Shown one piece after another: positions 13,801 through 26,400 of a DNA stretch of 64,000 nt. A program made the position numbers and the translations under genes. How positions within the stretch are numbered: position 1 is the stretch's first letter; each line of letters starts with the position of its first letter. The stretch spans positions 6,733,375 to 6,797,374 of the forward strand of contig CM040764.1 of NCBI GenBank assembly GCA_022829145.1. Direction: 5' to 3'. The stretch is from Albula goreensis. Taxonomy: Eukaryota > Chordata > Actinopteri > Albuliformes > Albulidae. The notes below the pieces were generated by a model that ran no database searches, had not been told where the DNA came from, and worked only from the letters and a program-made list of their open reading frames with translations.

Positions 13801-15223
13801 CGCCTCCGCCCCCGCCCCCCACGCCCCCGTGGCTCTTGCCGTAGCCGTTGTGCGTAGCGGTGCATCCGCCGCCGCTCTTGTAGATGGAGGAGGGCGGGCT
13901 GTTGAGCCGGTTCTGCCGCTCAAGCTGCCGCTCCTTCACCTTCTTAGGCTGAGGCTTGCTGTACTGCTCCTCCCGGCCGATGTAGCTGGACATCCCATAC
14001 ACGGGGATGATCTCTGCAACGGGGACAAATGCGCACAGGAGTCACCAATAACAGCCAACCCATACTCAACCAGGCAGGCAGACATGCTAATGTTCCCTGC
14101 TGTTAAATTCAGTGTGTCCAGTGCCAGCCAGAGGCAGACGGACCCCCTCTTGGCTGGGTTCTGCTAACATTTCACCCTGTTAGCCAGGGAAGTTTTCCTT
14201 TCCACTATCGTTCCAGGCTTGGTCGGAAGGCATATCTCAGCCCAGGATTGTAGTTAAAGTTGCTTTGTAGCAATGCTTTTGCTAAAAGCACTACACAAAT
14301 AGAATAGAACAGACTGAACTGAACTGAACAGAAATTGATCCATTTGTGCCGCTGGTCTTGTGGTGGATTGCTCTTGTACAGCTGTCTGAGGTGGTTATAG
14401 TCTTAATGTCTGTTACAAACCATTCTGTGGTAGTTTGGGCCTGATATCCTGTTCCAGAACTGTGAGAGTGTTATAAACTTACTTATGGTTAAAGAGTGAT
14501 TTTGGATGCCTTACTGCTTGTCATGATGATATTTGAAGTTATTTTAGCTCCATTTCCTGTTATATTACTATTTGAGGTGGTTTTAGTCTTGAGCCAGTGG
14601 CCTAACTTAAAAGCATGAGTCACTTGGATGAATACAATCTCCATGACCTGGCAGTCTAGCATGCTTTCCAATACATGATTACATTTTTTAAGAATGTCAC
14701 AATAACTGCACTAACTGTAAATGTGAATGGAACAGCAATAAATCTGTCGTGCATCATCTTCTGACCCACCTCAAACCCTCTCATAACCCAACTAGTGGGA
14801 AGCAAACCACAGGTTTAGCATTTTAAGCATCGAACAGAATGTATGGAGTTAGCTGGCTAGGAGCCCCTTGCCAAGTTGCGCCATGCTGAGACACAAGCTC
14901 ATGGTATAACTGGCATAAGCTACGATTCTACAATAGCACATTAGCAATGTTGCCCTTACCTTCGCTGTACATGGGTGGAAGGTGGTGCTGGTAGTACTGG
15001 TGTGGGGGTATGTCCCCTGGGCTGACAGGTGGGTAGAAGGCAGTGGGAGAGTTTGGGATGAAGTGGGGGTGGGCCAGGTAAGGGGGTAGGTGGTGAGTTG
15101 GGGAGATGGCTGGAGAGTAGCTGGGGGGGTAGCATTCTGGAGACTGTGGGGTGACCACCACCCTCCTAACCCCAGTGTTGTCTTCCAGAACCTGTGCACA
15201 GAGGGGAAGAGAGAGATATTAGA

Positions 15224-15297
<74 letters not shown>

Positions 15298-17406
15298 TGT
15301 GTGTGATGACTACATGTGTGAGCATTCTGTGAATTCCACCGCTGTCTTGTAAAACACTGCTGAGAAATATGTTCTATTAATAAGCACAGAAAAGACTCTT
15401 TTTTTCTGTCCTACATTTTTTCCCTCATTAATAAGCACAAATTACTGAGTATCCTGATACTTGGCAGAAATATCATAATAATAATAATGGGGGGAGAAAA
15501 AAAAATCGCCATCTGTCTGAACTTGTAACCCCATGTTTTCGGGAAAGCGCATCAATCTGCATACGGCTGTGTTATGAGAATGTCAGGTCTGCTTATCCGG
15601 GACTTGGATCATGTTCGGGCTTGGTAGGTGTTCACAGCCTGAATAGAGAAACTCAGGTTGAGTTCTTTTTCGTCACTCGTCTCTCGTTAGGCCAAGGCTG
15701 ACGGAAGGCCTGGAATGTTCCAGGGGGCCCCTGCCGTCGCCCTTCCCTGCACTCCTTCTCTCTCAAAGATGCCTTTTCGGCCCTAAATATCAAAATCTTA
15801 AAGGGAGGAAAAACTGTCCAGATTAAACAAGAGGATTTTAAAATGAATACTGACATAGGCCTTCTCGGTTATGCTTTAACACTACCTTAATGGTTACGCT
15901 TAGAGATTTTATGAGAAAAGAATACTGTCAGCCATTGGGGGCAGTAGCATGAAATTGTCAGGTGGGAGAGAAACACCAATAGAACGCTGTTGCTGTGAGC
16001 TGCAAAAGCACAACAGCCAGAAGCAACACTGTTGCCACGAGCATTCTGTGCTTGTGTTCACTTGTGGATCCACCTCTCCATCTCTCTGCTAAAGCCCCAC
16101 AGTTCATTTGCACCACATTTTCAACTTTTGGATGAGTCCAAATCCTTGCACCAATTGGTAACGAGTTCAGGGTACCCATGTCAAACTCACTAATTCCCTC
16201 TTTGTCCATCTCAACTGATGCGTGGTAAGCATTAACAAAATGGCTGCCACATCACCTTGAAAGGTTCTATCCATTAGTGATGACTGAAGTAAGCTAAGAA
16301 ATTGTGAAAAGTACTATATAATTGCAATCCCTTTTTATTACCAGAATTATTATTAACTATTCATATCTGATGTTTCACCTCACAGGAGTAGTTATGTAAG
16401 GCAATCATTTTTGCTTGAGAGCAGCATTTGATTGACAATGAGAGGAGAGAGCAGGAGAGAGCAAGCAGCTTAAAGGATGTTAACACTGTTAATAGGGCTA
16501 TTCTCTTGTTATTATGGGGACAATTCATGGGGTTGACAGAGGCTTAAGACTGTCTTTCTAAGCAGATAAGAGCGCCTCAGCGCATTGAGGCTTATTTTCA
16601 GTTCGCTCTCTCATTTCAGCTCTTCTCCTCCCCAACGCCGCAAAAAAAAAAGTGAATCATTAATACATTTACTGGTGCAATACATTACTGATGTGACGTA
16701 TACGTACTGAGGAGTACGATATGACTACGTATAAATACATAAATAAACCCTAAACTGTGATTAAAGCATGAACAATTGAACAATTGCCACTGAACATCAC
16801 AAACACAATCATTAGTCTGTTCAAGTTAAGCAAATCAGCGACAGGCTAACTTTCCATTTGTAAACAGACATGAGACATTAAGCACAACACTATCGGGTCC
16901 CACAATGCAATGCTGCTCTGTGATATGTCAGCGTCTGCTCCGCTGTTCAGCATCCTTTCCAGTTTTAGGTCATTAGTGAGAAAGTGACAGCACACACTCA
17001 TTGAGACTGTCAGACACAGCACTGCAGTTTTAAATACTCAAACCCAGTTGCAGAACTTTGATAACGCACTGCAGATGTAATTAAGTGTTCATATGAATGG
17101 GCCAAGATTTACTCAGGATCCAAACAGTATAGGCCCATATTTCTGGATGAATTATCGAGCATGTCTCCTGTTGGACCAACAGCTTCTCCATATCCCTCTC
17201 TCTCAAACTCCAATATGACTACAATATAACTACTTATTTTAGCTTTACCAGCAAAATACGAACCTGAACAACATACTCATTTAGGGTTGGGGTGGGGGTT
17301 TGTGGCGATTAGGAAAGTTAGACGTTGAACTGAGTCTATAGAGCAAAGTATGTTGTGGGCTTAGACAAATTTTCCTAAAATAACTTAGATCGCCGATGAG
17401 AAAGTG

Positions 17407-17482
<76 letters not shown>

Positions 17483-20400
17483 AAGACCCCAGTGCCTAAT
17501 GGCTGCTGTTCCTTCATCAGTCATGACCCATCATCGAATTAACAAAAGCAAGACATGTGGTCCCAATTTTCATATTCATGAAACCAAATGGCAGGGTTAA
17601 ACCAACAGATTAAAAACAGAATGTGTGAGCTCACTTTGTCTTGGCCAAAAAAGCCAAGGCTATTTTCTGAAATCTCTTCTGTCAAAAAGGCTGTCTTCGC
17701 CCCCTCGTCCGCCATCCCCTGGAGGCCTGTGTTGCGCAAAAACGTGGAAAGTATACTTCTGTTTATGCGCAAACAAGGCTAGAGTCTAAGACCCTGTGTA
17801 TTTAGATACTGGTCAAACAGCGGGCTGGCGTGTCTTCAAAGTGCTCTTTGATCGACGCGTATACTGACAAAAAAAAAAAAAAAAGACCAGGAGAGGTTAC
17901 ATAATATGGAGCGTTCCTGAAACAGCACCCCCTTTATAAGACGCTACACTCCATGCCCCTGCCAAAGGGCTGGTGTGCGCTTTTTAAAGGGCACAAAAAA
18001 GCTGTTTGATCACGATAACCTCAAATAACAATGCTTATACCATCCATTATATGAGCTCTATCATATGTGGGCCAAAATCTAAAAAGCATTTGAAAACTGA
18101 ACCCAGGGAAAGTGTTCTGCTGGACACATGAACCAACCGGTTATTATGCAGTAAATCCCTCGTAAGGACAAACAATAAAAAGTCTGTTCTGACCAAACCC
18201 TTAAGGCTTGCTCACACGCCAGGAACAACAATTATAATGACAACTATGAAATTATGCGAGTCGTTCCAGCTCAGTGAAAGTATCGCAACGGTAACGACAG
18301 AAATTAGCTTGAAGGGGGGCCTGTGAGTGGTTGGTGGAGTGAAAGCGGCTGTGCTGCAGCTGAGGGTCCCTCAGCTGGGTGTCTGAGTCCCAGCTGTGCC
18401 ATTACCAGCTACGGCCGGAGGTCCCCTTTGGCAAGGAAACTAATGACTCCCTGCCAGGGTAGAACAGGGGTTAAGATGGTAATAATCCTGAATCTCATCG
18501 CTCACTGCTGACCTCTCCTGGCCAGATTTGTGTACTACGCATGTGTTGACAGCACAGGAAATAGTGATTGGTGCAGTGTCTACGGTGTGGAAAGAAGGCG
18601 AGGCGGCCACATGTGTACAGCTTCCTCCTTGCAATTCTGAGGTAGACAGACACTTGGCGAGAATTTTAATGCAGTAGTATGGGTAAGAAGGGAACAAATA
18701 GAAGAAAAAGTAGCATTGGCTAGAATGATTACAATAGCCATCATTCCAACCACTCAGAATGAGTGATTTTCAGAATATTTTTGCTACCCATGCTTGCATG
18801 CTGTTTGGCAGGCTTGTGAAATGATAAAACAGTCTCTGATATGGATGCTAATGAATGACTCGTAATTCAGTTTATTACATGTGGCTGATCCCAGTAAAAA
18901 TAGTCCTTCACTCTACCTTGGTTTCTCTTCTCCGACAGCACAAGTCCAGATTAGCTTTTCCCACAAGACCATGTGATGTGGGACCTGCAGTTAACGGTCA
19001 GTTTAGACGGAAAGCGTTTCTTGTTATGGAAGGCTGACAGGCGGAAAGGGAGAAGTCACATATGACTCTGGCCAAAAATGCAACCCCCACCCGCCGTCCC
19101 ACACTTCTTTCTCCCAAAAGCCCCCCAACCCCTACAGTCCCTCATCCCTGCTGGCTTCCGCAGACAGCCTGCCAGCCGCTGTTTCAGAGTTTCAGAGGCG
19201 TTTACGTAACGGGGTGACTCCACTTCCCGCTCCCCGCTGGCGCGCCCCGCTGCTTGTCCCCGACCGGCTGTAGATCCAGCAGCTTCCCTCAACACGGAGG
19301 GACCAATCACACCCGGGACTTTGGGGGTGGGGATGGGGGTCCAAAAAAATATAAAAAATACTCAGACTTTTCAGTCTACAGGCCTCCTGGTCTTTCCTCA
19401 TGACAACATTCTGAGCCCAAGCTCCAAGAGGACCCAAAGCTCATATCTCATGAGACCATAAGGTAAAATGTCGAGGTGGGGGGCCGAGAAGGGAGTAGGG
19501 AACCTTCAGCCAACTTTGGTCCACCCTTACCCCTGATAGTCTTGTTTTTCTCATGCCGTGACCTTTCTGGGAAATATCAGCACAGATCCTGACCTTTCCT
19601 AGACAACACAGACTGTCAAACCTGAAAAGCGGCCAAGCCGCCCCCACCGCCATCTCTCTCTCCCTGCGATACAGGCCCCATTGTTCTGTGAGAGAAGGAG
19701 TGCATGACGAGAAGTGAATGCTTGGTCACCGGCAAACCCCCTTTTTCCTTAAACCTGCTCATTCTCTCTCTACCACTCCCCGCACCCCCTGACACCCAGC
19801 CCTGGACCGAACTCGAGAGATTTACCAGAGATACAGCGTGCTTTCAAACTCACACGCTTGCCGGAGAAACACGAAATGCAGTTAATTAAATCAGGGGCAA
19901 ACACTCCGCAAACAATGCACTATACTGATGAGGTGACAAATAAACCTCAAAGCTAAGTGTCCATATCAGTCAAAATAGACCAAAAACACTGGCATGATGC
20001 TCCTTTAGTGCACCATAATACAAAATCAGTCGCAGTAATTGGTTTGGCTAGAATTATGCTTGTTATTACTAGCCATACTAACGGTTTTAATATAAAACTA
20101 ACTACAGGTTCTGTTTTGAGTTTTAATCACACCACTTACTTTCAAACATGACGCGCCAACATAATTTTATTAAAGCAGATGTACACAAAATGGAGTGCCA
20201 TAACATATTGTAAAAGGGGGCCAAAAAAAGACTTCATTACCCAAGTATGTGCCATCTAACCAACCATTTTGCCTGGGTTAATTTCCTGGTCAAACAAGCC
20301 TTGGAGCCTTTCAAGAATTTGACACTAAGGACAACTACTGTGCCATTCAGAAACCTCAACCACTCACAACCGAGGTTTCCATCCATTATGCGACATCTGG

Positions 20401-23400
20401 AAACAAAATAAATGGCAAGTCATCTCCAGCACTGAGTTTAAACAGATGACTCAGCAACAACTTTGAGGAAACGCACAACACAGAATACATAAAAAGACTG
20501 AAATGGATATTATTATTTCAGAGCGAGGCAATAACAATAAAACAAAGAGCTCTGAGAAGATGACATGAATGGAGGACACGTCAAAAGGGAAGGAAAGAGA
20601 TGGGGAAAATAACTTTTTTCAGAGAGCACGTTTGCAGAATTTATAGGGGAGGGGATCAAAGAGAGGTGGATCCACAGCGCTTTTATTGGAGACAGGTCTA
20701 CAGTAGCAGTAGCCCCGTCGTGATCTTTTACAGATGAAGGGACGGAGACGGCTACCATGGCCAACCAGAAGGTTCCATGACGCCCTTTCTACCTGGCAAG
20801 GGGACCATAGGGATGATGGAGATGGCAGGCAGTGAGGAAGAAGGCAAAGGGGAAACGAAGTGTGGGAGATCCGTCACATCCTGTCACAATGCCGGCATTA
20901 AGCTGGTAAATCACCTCAATGCCCAGATACTGGATACGGGACCAGGCCATGTTGCCTCACCCCTCCTCCCCCACCACTTTCTCTCCCCATCGCTATGGAA
21001 ACTCACCTGTGAGATGTAACCCGGAGGCACGTGGATTGGTGGAATGGAGCCATTGGGTGACATCATTGGGACTTCGGCAGGGCCTGCGGGGGAAAGTAGC
21101 CAATCGTCAAACGGCGAAGCAAAACCTTTCCAATCACCCCCACCTCCCTCCTCCACCAGCCTCCCCTTTGCCACTTATAACAACCACAACCCACACCCCC
21201 CAAACCCACCTCACAAACCCCTAGCCAAGCGAAACATTCTAAATATAAGAGAATTTATTTGTACAGAGTTTCTGCACACCGCCTCGCTCTACCAAAGATC
21301 ATTTGATAAAGCCCTGGACCGAGAGGCCTAAGCGAGAAAACACAAGTGTGAGTCAAATCGCAAAAAGAGTGCATAATGCAGGGGCCTGTGTGGGCCAGCA
21401 CACGGGTGGGGGGCGATCAGCTGGCAAACAAACGGCCCACGGCGGAGGTGAGGACTGATCTGTTGGCTGGGCCACAGGCCCTGATGGAGATGGTACCAGG
21501 TTTGAGTGTTCCTTTGCTTGTGGTTTTCTGTCAGCAATGCACCAAATCTGTTCTTCTATCAGGAAAGATGCCTTAGCAGGAATCAAGTTAAATACAGCTA
21601 CTGTTTTTTTATGTTCCAATTTTTAAATGCACATACTACCATGCCATTGGGTTGGTTCACTGCAGCTTGTCTAACATGCAAGTATCGGTGTAGGTGCGTC
21701 ACGTTTGCTGTTGTTGCTATGTCCGCTTATCAAAACTGCATACTAATGCATAAAATATTTGCTCTTGGAAACAGTGTTGAGGATGAATACAGTGTGTCTG
21801 TCAGTCTATATATTTCCTCATCTATCTATCCATCCACCCATCTTCCTTCCTTCCTCTTCTGAGCCTCAGGGAGAATACAACTCATGCAGTATAAAAGTGC
21901 ATGACCCGCTCCAACAACTCAGAGGTTGCAGGTTCATATCCCAAATGGGGGCAGTGCCTTGAGGTACTGAGGGTACTTTGATATAGCATAATATCATACA
22001 GCTGCATAAATTGAGAGTATTTAAAATTGTAGGTCATGTCAGTGGATCTGCTAAGTGAATAAATGAAGCAATGGCATGTTAAAAAACGCTTTGTTTCATT
22101 TTATCAGTCACTCGTTTGGGCTGTGCACCCTGGGTGGTACCGCTGGCCCCATGACCTACTTATGGACCCATTACACGTTACATTTTATTTCCAGCCCTAC
22201 TGCCCTGTTCACCTCTGGCAGTAAACTGAGAAACGTAAAGGAAAGAGAGAGCCCTTTTATGCAGTATGAGGTGCCTCTTTATGTGCAAACCTAAAAAACA
22301 GAGGCTCACACATTGGAGCTGGTGGGACCTGGCCCAGACTGGAACGGAATGGAATGACACTCCAGCGCTTGTTTTCATAATGCATCTTTGAGTGCAAGTG
22401 CTGATCTAGAATCAGTTCTGCCTTTGAGCTCATCATGGGCAAGGTTTAAATACAGGCAGGAGAAACCAGATCCTAGATCAGCTCCCCTATTCTGAAATGC
22501 TTTAGGTCCCAAGGTGTTACCATAAGTAGACTAATGTACCACTAACAGGTATCGCCCAGTGGTCCACTAGTGAAAGTAGGACAGCCTGTATCCACGGCTC
22601 AATGTCTCTCTCCCTATATGCAGCAGCCTGGAAGGTCTGGAAACAAGTCATGCAGCGCGGAAAATATCCGGGCCCGAGGCCCCCTGAGCGGACATGAAGC
22701 GGCGTTGCTAGGCGGCGATCCAGCGGCTACCGCGGCTAATGCGATCGCCATGCGGGCCCCTCTGTTTCCCGGCAGCGAATCAAACGGCTTTTTTTTTTTT
22801 TTGCTGGAAAAGTGAAAACCCCACCCCCACCCCACCCCCAGTCCACCAGCGTTCCCCTGCAGCCCCATCCCAAATTGTAAGACGCTCTCTCTTTGCTTGT
22901 TTTCCTTCTCTGGTTTTCCACTCCCTCCTTCCCCGCTTCTCCCATCCCTCTCCCACTGTTCGCTCTCCAGCACACAAGAGGACCCTCCAGGCCCACCCCG
23001 GAGAGCTGGGCCGAGGGAGGTGCAGCCTTGGGTGCGAGGGAGGCCTGGGGTCGAAAACTAGAGGCCATACGGATTCCTCATCACTGTGCGGCAGGCCTTA
23101 CGGTAAACTGGCCTTTGCCGTAAAACAGGCCTGTTTATCTACCCCAAAGCTCCCAACCTTACCTATGCTACTGATTTTACTGTTTCAAGGTCTCACTTCT
23201 CCAGATACAAGAACCCATAAAAATCAGTACAGTAGACTATATCTGGGGGACTTTTATATTGTTACATTTTGCACACGATCAATAAAAGCACTATAAAAAA
23301 ATGACCTCAATATCCTCCTTGACAACGAATGTTGTCACAGAACCAGGTCTTTCAACCCCAATCCATTCCGAGTGGAATGTAGACGCTGATCCAAGATCAG

Positions 23401-26400
23401 TTACTAAGGGAATAATTTAAAGGAAATGTGGACATTAAAGCCTCAGAAGAAGATCCCCAAAAAGAACTCTCATTGAAAAGTCCCGGCACTTCAAAGGGCC
23501 TCTGTCAAACACTGATGAGTCTGATTTGAGGACGGACTTCCATGGATTTCAAGGGGTATTGGAAGCCCTTGAAGTACCTCTGCTGTTCACAGTATCCAGG
23601 GAACGGAAATAAGAGGAGCAGACGGCCAGGCTTGGCTTCCGGTAGTTTCCGCCACAGACTTGTTAAGGTGTGAGCAGAAATCCTTGGACTGACACCAACT
23701 CTTCTGGAGAGCAAAAAACAAACCAGATGCTCCCTTCCCCCCCACCCCCACCAAGCCTCCTATTTTTGTTTGTTACGAGTACCAAGGTAATGCAGAGAGG
23801 CTCTGTTGACTTTTCCATTCAGGCCTGACGTACAGGACGGCTAAGATCCAGGCTGCTGAAGACATCGGAGTCCCCTGGGGACCCCGCCTGTGAGGTTGTG
23901 GCTAACTACACCGATATAAATCACCGCGATCGGCGTAATGAATTTTACAGTCGATGCTCGGTTTCAAAGGTGTAACCTGTGCTCAATAACAACAACGTCA
24001 CCTCCTGAGGCAGCCGAGCAGACTTTCTGGGGAGTCCTGAGCTCTCAGTCGAGGGCCCAAGGAATTATTTAACCGTATTTAACAGATTCGTCTCTCATCA
24101 CTGAAGCAAATGGGGCGGTGCTGCCATAGGAAAAATAAGCACCCTTGACGGCCTCTTTTTTCAAAACTAAAAAACTCACAGCGTCAACTGAGCAAAAACT
24201 GAAATTGACTGTACACATGAAAATTTTCTATAAAAAAATTACCATAAAAACTTACACCATGATGTTTATGGTTATTTTTAATAACCATTATTTACATTAT
24301 TAACATACCACTACACTGCCAAACACTCTGCCATAAAGTGCATTCATGCCCTTTCTTCTGATAATATTATCAGTAGTATACATTTATGTGCAAGATGAAG
24401 GTGTCTATTTGGTGTCTATTTGGATTTCCCAATGCTATCCATTTACAGGACATACAGATCATAAGCCTTTATACATTAGCTTTTATAAGCTATATTCAGG
24501 CATGGTAGGTTATTCTTGCCAGCCACTTCCCATAATGCACAACATGGGCCAAGTGTATCATAGCGCACATATCCTTGGTATGTGAGTTCTTGGTTGTGTA
24601 GCCACCTGACTTTGCACCAATCAGATGCCTGAAAACCTGGTGTGGTCTTAGCCACCCATGCCACAGTGACACCCCTCCACAGAGGAGGGGAGAAAAACCT
24701 GAGCCATGGTGTTGGAAGCTCAGCTGACTCTGTTCTGGGGCCATCAGCGCATGATCCCAAACGCTGTGGGCCGACGCGGCAAAGAAGAGCCAAAAACACC
24801 CCCCCATCCTCCACTCCCCCAACCTTGTGTCCTGGGGACCCGCTTTTTCGCATAAACAGGAAATCAGGCGCTGGCCGAGCTGGAGGCACGATTTTTCCAC
24901 TTTGCATGAGCAGAGGGAGAGGAGGAGGAGGAGGAGGAGGAGCAGGCATGCTCAGCAGGCAAGGGCCCACTCCGTTCCTCCTTAGGCTGCCATCGCCACA
25001 GGAACAACACCTTCGGGAATAAATCACCTCTCGGACTCGGAGGGGGCTGCGGTCGCCATGCTCCGATTCACATGACTGGCGACTCTCATTTCCTTTACGA
25101 CACTCTAACCGCACAGCAACAAGACCACATCTGCAATGCAGGGACAGCAGATACACCTACCATCACCAGTGTGGAGCACACAAACACAGAGGAACGTTTT
25201 TGAGTACAATACTCACTATATACAATGACTCGGTTTAAAAAAGTAACCAAAACAATGGAAGGCTTAGCATGTTACTTTCCCTACTATACAACATGTGGAT
25301 CGCAAACCACATTGGTACTTCATGCAAAAAAAAAAAAAAAAAAGTGAACTTGATCAAAAGCAACCTAAAAAAAAAAGGCACAAGTTCCAGTCAATGAGTT
25401 TGCCGTTAAAGTTCAAAGATTTAGCACAAAGATTCAGCACAAAGTGTTTGCCTTAGGTTACATAAGTGCTGTTGAAATGTCTGCCCCAGATTCGGAGGGG
25501 GGGTGTGGGCGGGTGGGCTGTAAGGGCTCAGAATTGAATATAACTCAGTACAAGCATGAGGCCTCATACAAAAAACAGTTGTTTTTTTATTTTTTGTGTC
25601 CGAAACATACGGTAGGCCACGCACCATTCCCTAGCAAGGGTCCCAGCGGGAGATTGTCAGTAATCTCAGTCATCTCATATTTATTACAGCTTGCTCAGAG
25701 ATGCCCACATTTTGCTCACGGTCGAGTTAGTCAGCATGTCATTACTGAAAACAACATAAACTTTTGTTTCATTGATGTTTGTATATTCATTTTTTTAAGA
25801 CTTGCCCACGAAATGTGAAAGACAGGAAACAGCTTTGAACGGCTGAGAATTCGGGAAGCACTGACCATAATTATCGTGTACTGGTGGAATTTTCATTGAG
25901 GCGGTTTTTTTAAATTAAATTACATTTAATAATGCTTATTGGAAAATGTTGGGGGTGGGTTTGGAGCAGACTCAGCATCACACGATTCCTGGGTTTTGTG
26001 AATTTTCGTGGGTGGTAAATAGATGGAGCGCGTGCTACATCTACCCCCAAGGAATCCGCTAAACTAGCCGAATAAACCCATTAGTCTTTGACGGCAAACA
26101 CAAACAAACTCATGACATCGGGCAAAGTCTGAGCTCGTAGGCGCTCGCGTGGGCGGGCTGAGTGTGTGTGTGTTTTAGCATTTCCAACAAAGCGAGGAGA
26201 GAAAAATCAAGGTCGAAAATATACTGGCAGAACCAGATGCTAGTCACAGAAACAAAAAAAAAACTAATCTGATGCAACACAATGATGTTGATGTTCTTGT
26301 AATTACAAAGCTTGAGGGGAGACAGAGAGAGGGTGAGAGAGAGAGACGAAAAGAGAGAGAGTGGAAAAAAAGTGCGCATTTGGCTGGTTTGTGGAATGCA

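Larger units (their letters stand above)
15192..21006 (-). other. fndc3b intron between exons B and C (5,815 bases)
   Basis: No second gene is seen. The intron holds the GT/GTGC microsatellite beside exon C (15224-15305), a 73-base GT microsatellite at 17409-17481 and a poly-A run at 17870-17884. The rest appears unique. Open frames across it are short and several simply translate the microsatellites. Confidence 0.8.

Noticed and set aside
695..15191. Assignment to the paralogue fndc3a
   Set aside because: Exons B, C and D match the FNDC3B-specific blocks and not the FNDC3A versions. Only the start of the FN3 domain is similar in both.
17281..17600. Open frames of Cys-Val or His-Thr repeats
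   Set aside because: Direct translation of the GT microsatellite at 17409-17481.
21905..21945. Possible tRNA gene from a box B-like sequence
   Set aside because: No cloverleaf or anticodon stem can be drawn, and the downstream sequence follows a SINE plan.
22739..23296. 185-codon plus-strand open frame
   Set aside because: Its start includes a poly-Phe run from a T homopolymer and a C-rich tract. Composition follows the CpG islet and nothing is recognisable.
24476..25156. Longest open frame in the window (226 codons, minus strand)
   Set aside because: It contains a run of prolines translated from a GGA repeat, has no recognisable domain, and a frame this long is not very improbable by chance in GC-rich DNA (rough expectation about 0.1 in 64 kb).
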